Origin: Palsa-504 sp963769715
GTDB taxonomy: Bacteria; Actinomycetota; Actinomycetes; Streptosporangiales; Streptosporangiaceae
Length of the DNA stretch: 64,000 nt
NCBI GenBank assembly: GCA_963769715.1
Contig: CAVYNE010000029.1
Location: 1 to 64,000 of the forward strand
Direction of reading: 5' to 3'
A program made the translations under genes and the position numbers. Positions 23,989 to 32,421 of this stretch are shown piece by piece. The first letter of the stretch is position 1, and the number at the start of each line of letters is the position of its first letter. The notes under the pieces were generated by a model that was not told the DNA's origin, searched no databases, and saw only the letters and a list, made by a program, of their open reading frames with translations.

Positions 23989-25234
23989 GGAGCAGCACCA
24001 GCGCGCTGCCGATGAGCGCGGCGATGACGATGACGGCTAGCAGCCGGACCGGGAAGAACCGGTCCTGACGGCGGCCATCCTGCTCGCTGACGGCCGCCTG
24101 CGCGGCGGACCCAGCCGAGTTGAGCGCCTGCGCCGTGGTTGCTGCGGTGGCCACCCCAGGGGCGGTGTCGGTCGCGGCCCGCTGGGCGGATTCTGCGGTC
24201 GAAGTCGTTGTGGTGTCGGCAGGCCCAGGCCAGGATGCCCGCGCGATCGCCGGATCTTCGGCCCGCGGCGCCGGAGCGGGCTGCTGCAGGTCAGCCGACG
24301 CTGAGGCCGAGGTGTCCGGCTTAGCCCAGAAATCCGTCCGTTCCGGTGACGTCAGGCCGCCGGCCTGATGCTGAGGTGTCCGCTCGGTGGCGGCAGGCTC
24401 CGGCGCGGGCTGGGCCTCCGGCCGCGCCGCTAGAGCGCCCTCGGCCCGCTCCAGCCGCGCGAAACCGCGGTCGGCCGGTTCCGCGGGCCGGGATTCCTGC
24501 TTACTGTTATCAAGCCAGGAGGAGTCCTCGTCCTGAGCGGGTTCGGTGTGCTCGGCGGGATCGGACAGGACCGTGAACGCGGCGTCGAATGGCTCGCGGC
24601 TGGCGTGCTTGACCGAGTGGTTCCCGTTGGCCGAGGTGACGCCCGGGTCGGCGGGGGTGTCCCAGCTTGAGCTGGTCCCCCAGTTCGCGCCGCCATCCCG
24701 GCTGGCGCCGCCAGCCCGGCTCGCGCCAGAATCCATGATCAGGTCCCGATCTGAGCCCCCCGAACGGGCGGCGCCGTGGGCCAGTGCCGAGACGCCCTGG
24801 TCGTTGGCTCTTCGGCTGCCTTGGCCCGTACGTCCTTGCTCCCCCCGGAGCGCGGCCCTGATCCGCTCCGGGTCGTATACGTCCGGGGGCGCGATGCCCA
24901 CGCCCGCCCGGGCGCCGGCCACTGCGGCCGGGCTCGCTCCGGCAGGCCTGACCGGAAGATCTGGGTCGTCTGGAACCTCGGGGTTAAGCCGCCGCCACCG
25001 TTCCTCCCAGTCGAGGACGTCTCCTTCGCAGGCACGGACGTAAGCCGCGAGGATGGGCAGGCCGGGCAGGCCGGGACCGTTCTCGGCTTCCTTCAGGATG
25101 TCGCTCGGGTAATGGGCCCGGGCCGCCATCTCGTCGTACCCGATCGCGGCGGAGTCGCGCAACGCGCGCAGGTCAGCAAGGAACCGTGCCTGATCGTCGC
25201 CAGGTCCGGCCGACCATGTTCCCCGGATTTGCAA
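23981..25234 (-). CDS. HTH-like domain protein with C-terminal membrane anchor
   Basis: 417 residues from a TTG at 25234 (AAGG about 10 nt upstream). The N-terminal module FLADLRALRDSAAIGYDEMA..LPGLPILAAYVRACEGDVLD plus WEERW (about 16-85) is paralogous to the C-terminal module of the 20507-22054 protein. A long Ser/Ala/Pro/Asp-rich disordered middle follows. A single C-terminal helix (LLAVIVIAALIGSALVLLL, about 397-416) would leave the HTH module cytoplasmic. It converges on the SPFH gene with an 8-bp overlap. A membrane-tethered partner of the NfeD-SPFH pair is an inference. Confidence 0.7.
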   Translation of the reverse strand: MQIRGTWSAGPGDDQARFLADLRALRDSAAIGYDEMAARAHYPSDILKEAENGPGLPGLPILAAYVRACEGDVLDWEERWRRLNPEVPDDPDLPVRPAGASPAAVAGARAGVGIAPPDVYDPERIRAALRGEQGRTGQGSRRANDQGVSALAHGAARSGGSDRDLIMDSGASRAGGASRDGGANWGTSSSWDTPADPGVTSANGNHSVKHASREPFDAAFTVLSDPAEHTEPAQDEDSSWLDNSKQESRPAEPADRGFARLERAEGALAARPEAQPAPEPAATERTPQHQAGGLTSPERTDFWAKPDTSASASADLQQPAPAPRAEDPAIARASWPGPADTTTTSTAESAQRAATDTAPGVATAATTAQALNSAGSAAQAAVSEQDGRRQDRFFPVRLLAVIVIAALIGSALVLLLK

Positions 25235-25574
25235 CTGGGCACACCTTCCCGCTGGATATGCATGGGCTTAGGCACCACCCCGCGCCCGCACCTCATCACC
25301 TGGGATTATCGGGCAGGGTACCGCGCCAGCAGCCGCTATGTCGCTGATACCGCGCATTTGCTGTTAAGTGTCTCTCGCCAGGCTCGCAAGCGTGCGAAAA
25401 TCGCGCATCCGGACCCCTCCTGAGCCCGGCAATCCAGCCGTTCCGCGTCCCGCCCGGGTCACGATCGGGTGGTGCCTCGCTTCAGCCGACGCCACCGTTC
25501 CCGTGCGTGCCATCCTCCCACTTAAGTACTGGTTCGGGAGAAATTTCGGTGAGGATTCGGGCTCAGCATGCCCG
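25235..25574. other. intergenic region, no gene seen
   Basis: 340 bp between the HTH-anchor gene start and the repeat array behind menA. No frame has coding character and no hairpin stands out. The part next to 25235 presumably holds the promoter of the HTH-anchor gene. Confidence 0.5.
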
Positions 25575-25658
25575 CAGCCGGCGGGGCGTGCTCACCAGCC
25601 GGCGGGGCGTGCTCACCAGCCGGCGGGGCGTGCTCACCAGCCGGCGGGGCGTGCCTAC
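25575..25658 (-). repeat. 21-bp tandem repeat, four copies, at the menA 3' end
   Basis: The unit begins CAGCCGGCGGGGCGTGC. Three copies are exact and the fourth (25638-25658) differs slightly and contains the menA stop (25655-25657). Array growth from the menA end is the simplest history. Confidence 0.9.
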
Positions 25659-26527
25659 AGCCGGATGGCCAGGCCGATCGTGAACGCGATGCCGAACGCC
25701 AGCTGCAGCCGCCCCGTCTCGCCGAGCGCCTTGATCAGGGCGGGGCCCGACGCGCCGGCCCGCACCGACCGGACGGGCAGCCGTGCCAGCGGCAGCGCCA
25801 GCGCGGTGATCAGCGTGACCGGCCGGAAGAAGGCGAGCAGCGCCGCGATGCCGAACGGCAGCAGCAGGGTCAGCACGTACGCGGTGCGGCTGCGGGCGTC
25901 ACCGAGCATGACCGCCAGCGTGCGCTTGCCCGCCAGCGTGTCGGTGCGGATATCGCGCAGGTTGTTGACCATCAGCAGGGCGCAGGCCAGCAGCCCGGCA
26001 GGCACCGAGGCGGCCAGGCCGAGCCAGTTCAACGCCGACATCTGCACGTACGCGGTGCCCGCCACCGCGACCACGCCGAAGAAGGCGAACACGAAGACCT
26101 CGCCGAGCCCGCTGTACCCGTAGGGCCGCGGTCCGCCGGTATAGAACCAGGCCGCGGCGATGCACGCCGCACCCACGGCCACCAGCCACCAGGACGTCAC
26201 CGCGGCCAGCGCCAGCCCGGCGGCCCCGGCCACGAAGAAGCAGCCGAACGCTGCCGCTAGCACATGTCGCGGCGGTGCGAGCCCCGCGGCGACCAGCCGG
26301 ACCGGGCCGACCCGCCGCTCGTCCGAGCCGCGCACTCCGTCGCTGTAGTCGTTCGCGAAGTTGACGCCGACCTGCAGCGCCAGCGCGACCACCAGCGCCA
26401 GCAGCGCCCGCCACCAGGAGAACCTGTCGTAACCAAAGGCCACGCCCGAGCCGATCAGCACCGGCACGACGGCTGCGGGCAGCGTCCTGGGGCGCGTCCC
26501 TGCCAGCCATTCCCGAGCTTTAGCCAC
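25655..26527 (-). CDS. menA: 1,4-dihydroxy-2-naphthoate polyprenyltransferase
   Basis: 290 residues from GTG 26527. UbiA-type prenyltransferase with about nine membrane helices. The first Asp-rich motif NFANDYSDGVRGSDE (about 56-70) binds Mg-prenyl diphosphate, and the second site lies near NNLRDIRTDTLAGKR (about 188-202). The N-terminal AREWLAGTRPRTLPAA motif is typical of MenA. It attaches the polyprenyl tail to DHNA in menaquinone synthesis. TAGGAT lies 6 nt before the GTG, so the transcript is probably leaderless. No other men genes are in view. Confidence 0.92.
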   Translation of the reverse strand: MAKAREWLAGTRPRTLPAAVVPVLIGSGVAFGYDRFSWWRALLALVVALALQVGVNFANDYSDGVRGSDERRVGPVRLVAAGLAPPRHVLAAAFGCFFVAGAAGLALAAVTSWWLVAVGAACIAAAWFYTGGPRPYGYSGLGEVFVFAFFGVVAVAGTAYVQMSALNWLGLAASVPAGLLACALLMVNNLRDIRTDTLAGKRTLAVMLGDARSRTAYVLTLLLPFGIAALLAFFRPVTLITALALPLARLPVRSVRAGASGPALIKALGETGRLQLAFGIAFTIGLAIRL

Positions 26528-26533
26528 TCACAG

Positions 26534-26539
26534 ATCCTA
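26534..26539 (-). promoter_or_regulatory. -10 hexamer TAGGAT, leaderless start of menA
   Basis: Ends 6 nt before the GTG at 26527, with no Shine-Dalgarno sequence between. Confidence 0.45.
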
Positions 26540-26541
26540 GG

Positions 26542-27180
26542 TCACCTAGATAATTCGCTGATGGCCGTGTGCAGGCGCACGACCGGAACGCTCGTGCCCA
26601 CGTCGAGTTCGCCCCGGGCGCCGTCGGCGGCCCAGCCCGACGACTCGAGGAAGTGACGCAGCGCCGTGTCCGCCTCGAGCGTCCAGGTGTACACGGTGTG
26701 GAAGCCGTCCTCGGTGAGCGTGTCCGCGACCGCGTGCAGCAGCCGGCTGTCGTGCCCGCACCCAGTCCGTTCGGGCGAAACCCGTAGCTCATATACCTCC
26801 CCGTCGGTGCCAGGCCAGCGGTCGGGGTCGGTGGCGGGCCCGGCCGAGATGAACCCGACCACCTCGCGCGACGGGCCTTCGGTGACGGCCGTCAGCACGT
26901 GGTGCCTGCTCGTCGGCGGGTTGGTGATCGCCTCCCGCCAGCGATCCCGCCACACGCCCTCGGCTTCGTCACTGGTCAGCTCGGCCAGCAACGCCGCGGG
27001 CACGATCCCGGCCAGATCCTGGCGCCAGCTCGCGACCTGGACCCGGGCCAGGCTGGCGGCGTCGCCCGCACGGGCCGCGCGGACGAAGCCCCCGGTCCCG
27101 GGCGGCGGCGAAGCCTGACTCAGTGCGACCTCACTCTGGGCGACCTCACTTGTCCGGCGAGGCGATGAGCGTGATGTCAC
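26542..27180 (-). CDS. GNAT family N-acetyltransferase
   Basis: About 212 residues if started at the GTG at 27180, which overlaps the 3' end of ilvD by 35 bp; a CTG near 27117 is the alternative. The GNAT core begins FVRAARAGDAASLARVQVAS. The acetyl-CoA region (YELRVSPERTGCGHDSRLLH) departs from the usual QxxGxG/A pattern: the conserved glycine loop reads RTGCGHDS. It is followed by HTVYTWTLEADTALRHFLES. The acceptor substrate is unknown. Close packing behind ilvD suggests read-through from that gene. Confidence 0.75.
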   Translation of the reverse strand: MTSRSSPRRTSEVAQSEVALSQASPPPGTGGFVRAARAGDAASLARVQVASWRQDLAGIVPAALLAELTSDEAEGVWRDRWREAITNPPTSRHHVLTAVTEGPSREVVGFISAGPATDPDRWPGTDGEVYELRVSPERTGCGHDSRLLHAVADTLTEDGFHTVYTWTLEADTALRHFLESSGWAADGARGELDVGTSVPVVRLHTAISELSR

Positions 27181-29023
27181 GCGCCGCGCCGGTCGCAGCG
27201 GACGTCGCCATCGCGGCGTAGACCTGCAGAGCGACGCTGACCGGCCGCTGCCGGTCCACGGGCCGGTAGGAGCCCAGCGAGGCCAGCACCCGGTCCCGCC
27301 GGGCGGCCAACTCGGCATCGGGCACGTCCAGCCTGAGCTCGCGGCGCGGGATGTCGATCACCACGGTGTCGCCGCTTTCGGCCAGGGCGATCGTGCCGCC
27401 CCCGGCCGCCTCCGGCGCGACGTGGCAGATCGACAGGCCCGATGTTCCGCCGGAGAACCGCCCGTCGGTGATCAGGGCGCAGTCCCGGCCGAGCCCCTTG
27501 CCCTTGAGGAAGCTGGTCGGGTACAGCATCTCCTGCATGCCGGGGCCGCCGCGCGGGCCCTCGTAGCGGATGATCACCACGTCGCCCGCGCCGACCGCGC
27601 CGGCCAGGATGCCCGCGACCGCGTCCTCCTGGCTCTCGAACACCACCGCCGGGCCGGTGAACTGCCAGATATCTTCGGGTACCCCGGCGGTCTTGACGAT
27701 CGCGCCGTCGGGGGCGAGGTTGCCGTAGAGCACGGCCAGCCCGCCGTCGGTCGTGTAGGCGTGCGCCACGTCACGAACACAGCCGCCCGTGCGGTCCTGG
27801 TCGAGTGTGTCCCAGCGCGCCGACTGCGAGTACGGCCGGGTAGTGCGGACGCCGCCCGGCGCGGCGTGGTACAGCTCGACGGCCTCGTCGCTGACCGAAG
27901 CCGAACCCAGGTCCCACGCGGCCAGGAACTCATCCAACGAAGAACTGTGCACGGTGCGCACCCCGCGGTTGAGCAGCCCGGCCCGGCCGAGCTCGCCCAG
28001 GATCGACGGGATGCCGCCGGCCCGGTGCACGTCCTCCACGTGATAGGCGCTGCTCGGCGCCACCTTGCACAGGCAGGGCACCCGGCGCGAGAGCTCGTCG
28101 ATCTCCTTCAGGCCGAAGTCGACGCCGGCCTCGTGGGCGGCGGCGAGCAGGTGCAGGATCGTGTTGGTTGAGCCGCCCATGGCCACGTCGAGCGCCATCG
28201 CGTTCTCGAACGCGTCGCGGCTGGCGATCGACCTGGGCAGCAGCGAGGAATCCCCGTCGGCGTAGTACTGCCTGGTGATCTCGGCGATCAGCCGTCCCGC
28301 CCGCTCGAACAGGCCGCGCCGGTCCGAGTGGGTGGCCAGCGTGGTCCCGTTGCCCGGCAAGGCCAGGCCGATCGCCTCGGTCAGGCAGTTCATCGAGTTC
28401 GCGGTGAACATGCCCGAGCAGGACCCGCACGTCGGGCAGGCGGACTCCTCCATCTCGAGCAGCTGCTCATCCGACACCGATGGATCAGCCGAGGCCACCA
28501 TCGGATCGATCAGGTCCAGCTTCCGGCCAGACCCAGCCAGCACAGAACCGGCGGCCAGCCCCGCCGGGGCACCGGCCTCCATCGGGCCACCGGACACGAA
28601 CACGGTCGGGATGTTCAGCCGCATGGTGGCGATCAGCATGCCCGGCGTGATCTTGTCGCAGTTCGAGATGCAGATCATGGCGTCGGCGCAGTGCGCGTTC
28701 ACCATGTACTCCACCGAGTCGGCGATCAGCTCCCGGCTCGGCAGCGAGTACAGCATGCCACCGTGGCCCATGGCGATGCCGTCGTCCACCGCGATCGTGT
28801 TGAACTCGCGCGGGATCGCTCCGGCCGCCCGGATCGCGTCCGCGACCACCTGGCCGACCTCGCGCAGGTGCACGTGGCCGGGGACGAACTCGGTGAAGCT
28901 GTTCGCCACCGCGATGATCGGCTTGCCGATGTCCTCCCTGGCTACTCCCGTGGCCCGCAGCAGGGCGCGGGCGCCCGCCATGTTCCTGCCGTGCGTGACC
29001 GTACGGGACCGAAGCGGCGGCAT
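27146..29023 (-). CDS. ilvD: dihydroxy-acid dehydratase
   Basis: 625 residues starting MPPLRSRTVTHGRNMAGARA. Iron-sulfur ligands lie in CISNCDKITPGM (about 117-128) and CPTCGSCSGMFTANSMNCL (about 190-208), and the C-terminal GGTSGLSICHVAPEA segment carries the conserved catalytic Ser region. The enzyme makes 2-keto acids for valine, leucine and isoleucine synthesis. No other ilv gene is adjacent. Its 3' end overlaps the probable start of the GNAT gene. Confidence 0.97.
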   Translation of the reverse strand: MPPLRSRTVTHGRNMAGARALLRATGVAREDIGKPIIAVANSFTEFVPGHVHLREVGQVVADAIRAAGAIPREFNTIAVDDGIAMGHGGMLYSLPSRELIADSVEYMVNAHCADAMICISNCDKITPGMLIATMRLNIPTVFVSGGPMEAGAPAGLAAGSVLAGSGRKLDLIDPMVASADPSVSDEQLLEMEESACPTCGSCSGMFTANSMNCLTEAIGLALPGNGTTLATHSDRRGLFERAGRLIAEITRQYYADGDSSLLPRSIASRDAFENAMALDVAMGGSTNTILHLLAAAHEAGVDFGLKEIDELSRRVPCLCKVAPSSAYHVEDVHRAGGIPSILGELGRAGLLNRGVRTVHSSSLDEFLAAWDLGSASVSDEAVELYHAAPGGVRTTRPYSQSARWDTLDQDRTGGCVRDVAHAYTTDGGLAVLYGNLAPDGAIVKTAGVPEDIWQFTGPAVVFESQEDAVAGILAGAVGAGDVVIIRYEGPRGGPGMQEMLYPTSFLKGKGLGRDCALITDGRFSGGTSGLSICHVAPEAAGGGTIALAESGDTVVIDIPRRELRLDVPDAELAARRDRVLASLGSYRPVDRQRPVSVALQVYAAMATSAATGAARDITLIASPDK

Positions 29024-29106
29024 ACCGATCTCCCCTCAGCGTGTGTGGGCTAGCAGAGTCGTGTGTTAGCTAGCACAGCACAGCCTACCGGGGGGCAAGA
29101 GCCCTA

Positions 29107-30267
29107 TCAGCTCGCCGGGGAACCCGAGCTGAGATGCGGGAACGCCCGGTTCGCGGCCGTGTAGATCCGCTCGATCTCGTCGTTGGTCAGCGGCCGTACG
29201 CTGGCCTGCTTGGCCCGGCGCCGCAGGTACTTACGCAGCCGCGGTCCGCTGAAGACGTCGACCTCCCTGATCGTGGCCACGTCCCAGAGGATCTTCGGCC
29301 CGTAGACCGCCACCACCGGGCGAACGACGACCTGTTTGCCGATCGCGCTGGAGAGCAGGTCGGCGGCCCGCTCGGCTTCCCACCGGGCATGCTCGAGCCG
29401 GTCCTTCTTGTTGAACGGCCCGTGCCACAGTTGCTTGTGGCTCGATGTCCGCACCGGCATACGCTTGTCCCAGGCCTCGGAGTCGATGGCGAACACCCCC
29501 GCCGGCCCGACCACCAGGTGGTCGATCTGGTCCTCGCTCCCCGGGATGACGTTGCCGTGCATGGCGCGGTAGCCCGCGCGCCCGAGCTTGGCCAACTGCC
29601 TGCGGGTCTTGCGCTGCGCACCGGTCAGCCGGACCTTGCCGGGGCCGTCATAGCGCCGCCGGGACCGGTAGATGGTGTCGGCGACGACGGCGAGGACCGC
29701 CAGCGTGAGCCCCAACTGCCAGGAGGCCCAGATCGAGAACGCCACCAGGATGACGAGCGCGACAACGACCCGCAGCTCCCAGACTCGCATCCTCGTGTCC
29801 GCGGCCAGGTGGGCCAGGTTCCCCCGGCGCTGGCCGATACCGGGCGGCTGCGGCGGCCCCTTGACCTCCTCGACCGGGGTGACCACGAGCTTCCACTCGG
29901 CCCGGGGCCGGTCGGCCGGCTGATCAGCCGGCTCATCCTCCGGCACGGACTCCCCAGGCGGCGACCAGTCCCACAGCGGCAGGTCGGCCGACTCAGGCTC
30001 AACCGCCTCAACCTCGGCCGCCGCGACCTCGCCCTCGGCCGGCCCAGGTCCTCGGCCTGCCGAGGTACTCGAGCGACCCGAGGTCCTCGACTGGCCCGAG
30101 GTACTCGACCGACCCGAGGTCCTCGACTGGCCCGAGGTACTCGACCGACCCGAGGTCCTCGACCGGCCTGGGGTCCTCGACCGACCCGGGCCAGGAGGCT
30201 GCCGCATCCGGCACCGGTTCAGCTGGCCCGCGAGCCGAACCTCCCGAAGCACCCGGCGATGTCCCAC
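29107..30267 (-). CDS. NERD (nuclease-related) domain membrane protein, N-terminus uncertain
   Basis: Up to 386 residues. Two adjacent membrane helices (VVVALVILVAFSIWASWQLG and LTLAVLAVVADTIY, about 185-220) precede the NERD domain (GYRAMHGNVIPGSEDQIDHL, VVGPAGVFAIDSEAW; about 250-340), which keeps the D-x-D..AID-S-W core of the fold. NERD proteins are presumed nucleases or DNA-binding partners; the reaction is unproven. The first 110 residues come from a 36-bp repeat array. There the codon character fits another frame that opens with ATG at 30361 (MAWPKLRNKSSGSLMTAS), so a frameshift near 30030-30060 may separate the true start from the body. Confidence 0.7.
   Translation of the reverse strand: MGHRRVLREVRLAGQLNRCRMRQPPGPGRSRTPGRSRTSGRSSTSGQSRTSGRSSTSGQSRTSGRSSTSAGRGPGPAEGEVAAAEVEAVEPESADLPLWDWSPPGESVPEDEPADQPADRPRAEWKLVVTPVEEVKGPPQPPGIGQRRGNLAHLAADTRMRVWELRVVVALVILVAFSIWASWQLGLTLAVLAVVADTIYRSRRRYDGPGKVRLTGAQRKTRRQLAKLGRAGYRAMHGNVIPGSEDQIDHLVVGPAGVFAIDSEAWDKRMPVRTSSHKQLWHGPFNKKDRLEHARWEAERAADLLSSAIGKQVVVRPVVAVYGPKILWDVATIREVDVFSGPRLRKYLRRRAKQASVRPLTNDEIERIYTAANRAFPHLSSGSPAS
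30061..30196 (-). repeat. 36-bp tandem repeat array in the NERD gene
   Basis: Units of the form CGACCCGAGGTCCTCGAC + TGGCCCGAGGTACTCGAC repeat about three and a half times with minor variation. 36 bp is a multiple of three, so copy-number change keeps frame. Confidence 0.85.
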
Positions 30268-30505
30268 CGTGCGACCGTGCCCCGTCGTGTGTCGCCCCGC
30301 TGGGATTACTTGCCGTCATCAACGACCCCGATGACTTATTTCTCAGCTTCGGCCACGCCATCCGGTATCACCCACCACCTCAGCGTAACTGCCTTAGGAC
30401 TCAGCGCATAGCACCGTCCCTACGACGATTGTGCCCTACTCCGGTTGCTTTTATAGCTGGACATTCGCCCCGATAACACGCTAAACGCCTGGGCTTTGCG
30501 TGGTC

Positions 30506-30511
30506 TACGAT
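30506..30511 (+). promoter_or_regulatory. -10 hexamer TACGAT, leaderless start of the amidase gene
   Basis: Ends 7 nt before ATG 30519, with no ribosome site between. Confidence 0.45.
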
Positions 30512-30518
30512 CTCCAGC

Positions 30519-31943
30519 ATGGCCCAGATTCACGAGCTAACCATGATCGAGCTAGCCGCGGCGATCCGCGCGGGCGAGCTCTCGCCGGTCGCTGTCACCG
30601 ATCATTATCTGCGCCGGACGCAGGAGCTCAACGACCAGGTAGGTGCCTTCTTCACGGTCACCGCCGAACTCGCCGCCGACCAGGCCCTGGCGGCGGAGAA
30701 AGCGGTCACCACGACGGACGAGGTGGCGGCGCTGCCACCGCTGACCGGTGTGCCGATCCCGATCAAGGACCTGAACATGGTCGCCGGGGTGCGGCAGACC
30801 CTCGGCTCGGCTGCGTTCGAGGCCAACGTGCCCGACACCGACGACTACGTGGTGGTCGCGATCAAGCGGGCCGGCGCGGTCATCACCGGCAAGACGGCCT
30901 GTCCCGAGTTCGGGCTGCCCTGCTACACCGAGACCGCGGTCGGCCCGCCGGCCCGCACGCCGTGGGACCTGTCCAGGTCCGCGGGCGGATCGAGCGGCGG
31001 CGCGGCCGCCGCGGTCGCGGCCGGCCTGGCCCCGGCCGCCCAGGGCAGCGACGGCGGCGGCTCCATCCGCATCCCGTCCAGCGTGTGCGGGCTGTTCGGG
31101 ATCAAGCCGTCCCGCGGCCGGATCTCCGAGGGCCCGCTCATGCCCGACCTGGCCGGCCTGGGCGTCAACGGGCCCATCGCGCGCACGGTCGCGGACGCCG
31201 CGCTGCTGCTCGACGTGATGACCGGGAACTTCCCCGGCGACATGTACACCCAGCCGCCGCTCCCGCCCGGCGAGTCGTTCCTCGGCTACGCCAGCCGCCC
31301 GCCCGGCCGGCTGCGGATCGGGCGGACGCTGCAGAACCCGGTCGAGGGCGCCGACGTGCATCCGGACTGCGTCGCGGCCTACGAGGAGGCCAGCGCCCTG
31401 CTGGACAGCCTGGGCCACGAGGTCGAGGACGTCACCATGCCGCTCGGCCCCGACGTGGTGCCGTTCTTCGAGATCCTCTGGTACGCCTACGCCACGCTGG
31501 CCCCGCTCGCCCCCGGGCAGGAGGACGTGCTCCGCCCGTTGACCCGCTACCTGCGCGGCCGCGGGCTGGCCACCAGCGCCCCCGAGCTCATCTTCGCCCA
31601 GGCCTACCTGCAGGCGATCACCCGCGCGGCGGTCACCGCGCTGAACGCCTACGACGCCATCCTGTCCCCGACGCTGGCCCTGCCCCCGGTCCCGGTCGGC
31701 TACTTCGAAGAGGTGGAGCCAGCCGAGAACTTCGAGCGGCAGAAGCGGTTCACCCCGTTCACCGCCACCTACAACGTGTCCGGCCAGCCGGCCGTGAACG
31801 TCCCGCTGCACTGGAACGCCGACGGCCTGCCCATCGGCGTGATGCTGGCCGGCCGGATGGGCGAGGAGGGCACCCTGATCTCCCTGTCCGCCCAGCTCGA
31901 ACAAGCCCGGCCGTGGAAGGACAGGCACCCGCCACTCTGGTGA
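30519..31943 (+). CDS. amidase signature family enzyme
   Basis: 474 residues. The Ser-cisSer-Lys triad is complete: Lys in PIKDLN (about 83), cis-Ser in GGSSGGA (about 158), and nucleophile Ser in GSDGGGSIRIP (about 182). Family members hydrolyse amides such as aryl or fatty amides; GatA is excluded by the lack of gatB/gatC neighbours and by the sequence around residues 85-150. The exact substrate is unknown. A TACGAT hexamer 7 nt upstream suggests a leaderless mRNA. The remnant of a penicillin-acylase gene follows directly. Confidence 0.9.
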   Translation: MAQIHELTMIELAAAIRAGELSPVAVTDHYLRRTQELNDQVGAFFTVTAELAADQALAAEKAVTTTDEVAALPPLTGVPIPIKDLNMVAGVRQTLGSAAFEANVPDTDDYVVVAIKRAGAVITGKTACPEFGLPCYTETAVGPPARTPWDLSRSAGGSSGGAAAAVAAGLAPAAQGSDGGGSIRIPSSVCGLFGIKPSRGRISEGPLMPDLAGLGVNGPIARTVADAALLLDVMTGNFPGDMYTQPPLPPGESFLGYASRPPGRLRIGRTLQNPVEGADVHPDCVAAYEEASALLDSLGHEVEDVTMPLGPDVVPFFEILWYAYATLAPLAPGQEDVLRPLTRYLRGRGLATSAPELIFAQAYLQAITRAAVTALNAYDAILSPTLALPPVPVGYFEEVEPAENFERQKRFTPFTATYNVSGQPAVNVPLHWNADGLPIGVMLAGRMGEEGTLISLSAQLEQARPWKDRHPPLW

Positions 31944-31952
31944 TCCGGTTCC

Positions 31953-32214
31953 GGGCCAGGCGCCACCGCGGCCCCGGCTCTGGGCCCATCTCCGGCGGGC
32001 GGCCAACATCGCCGCCGCGCTCGTCGCGTCCGTCATGCTGCTCGCCGTGCTCGGGTTCGGCTACGGCACGATCCCCGCGCTCGGCCCGGCGCTCGATCCG
32101 GGCCGCGGCGCGTGGACGTCGGCCGCCACCGTGGGCATCGGCATCCTCCAGGCCCTAGCCGCCTTCTGGCTAGCCCGCGCCCTCACCACGCTGGGGGCCG
32201 GAACTGGCTCGTGA
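31953..32214 (+). pseudogene. N-terminal remnant of a penicillin acylase (S45) family protein
   Basis: An open frame reads RRAANIAAALVASVMLLAVL, then GFGYGTIPALGPALDPGRGA, WTSAA, to a TGA at 32212-32214. The membrane helix followed by G(F/Y)GxxPALGPALDPGRGxW is the hallmark N-terminus of actinobacterial S45 acylases, whose catalytic Ser and about 700 further residues are missing here. After WTSAA the sequence turns into an unrelated hydrophobic tail. From ATG 32035 only 59 codons remain. Deletion of the gene body is the likely cause. Confidence 0.65.
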
Positions 32215-32421
32215 GCGGTGCGGGATGTCCTGGTTTGAGGTGCCGGGGATGCCGGGTAGCTTAGGTGGTGGCAGGAGCGCCTGCCGCACTCCGAGCTGTC
32301 CGCGGCCCGCGCCCGTGACGGCGGTGAGTACAAGGGCCGCTGGTTCGCGCTGCCGGCAAGATCGGTCACTGCCGAGCCAGGCGATCAGGGCGCGGGGCAG
32401 CATCGCCGCGAAGGACATGGC

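Noticed and set aside
25575..25658. CRISPR-like array behind menA
   Set aside because: The units are contiguous 21-bp tandem repeats with no spacers and no cas genes are present.
30061..30196. Attachment site or integron-like repeat in the NERD gene
   Set aside because: The 36-bp units are in-frame coding repeats with no integrase nearby.
30500..32158. Plus-strand 552-codon frame overlapping the amidase gene
   Set aside because: Arg/Gly-rich shadow in the wrong frame; the amidase frame has the full catalytic triad.
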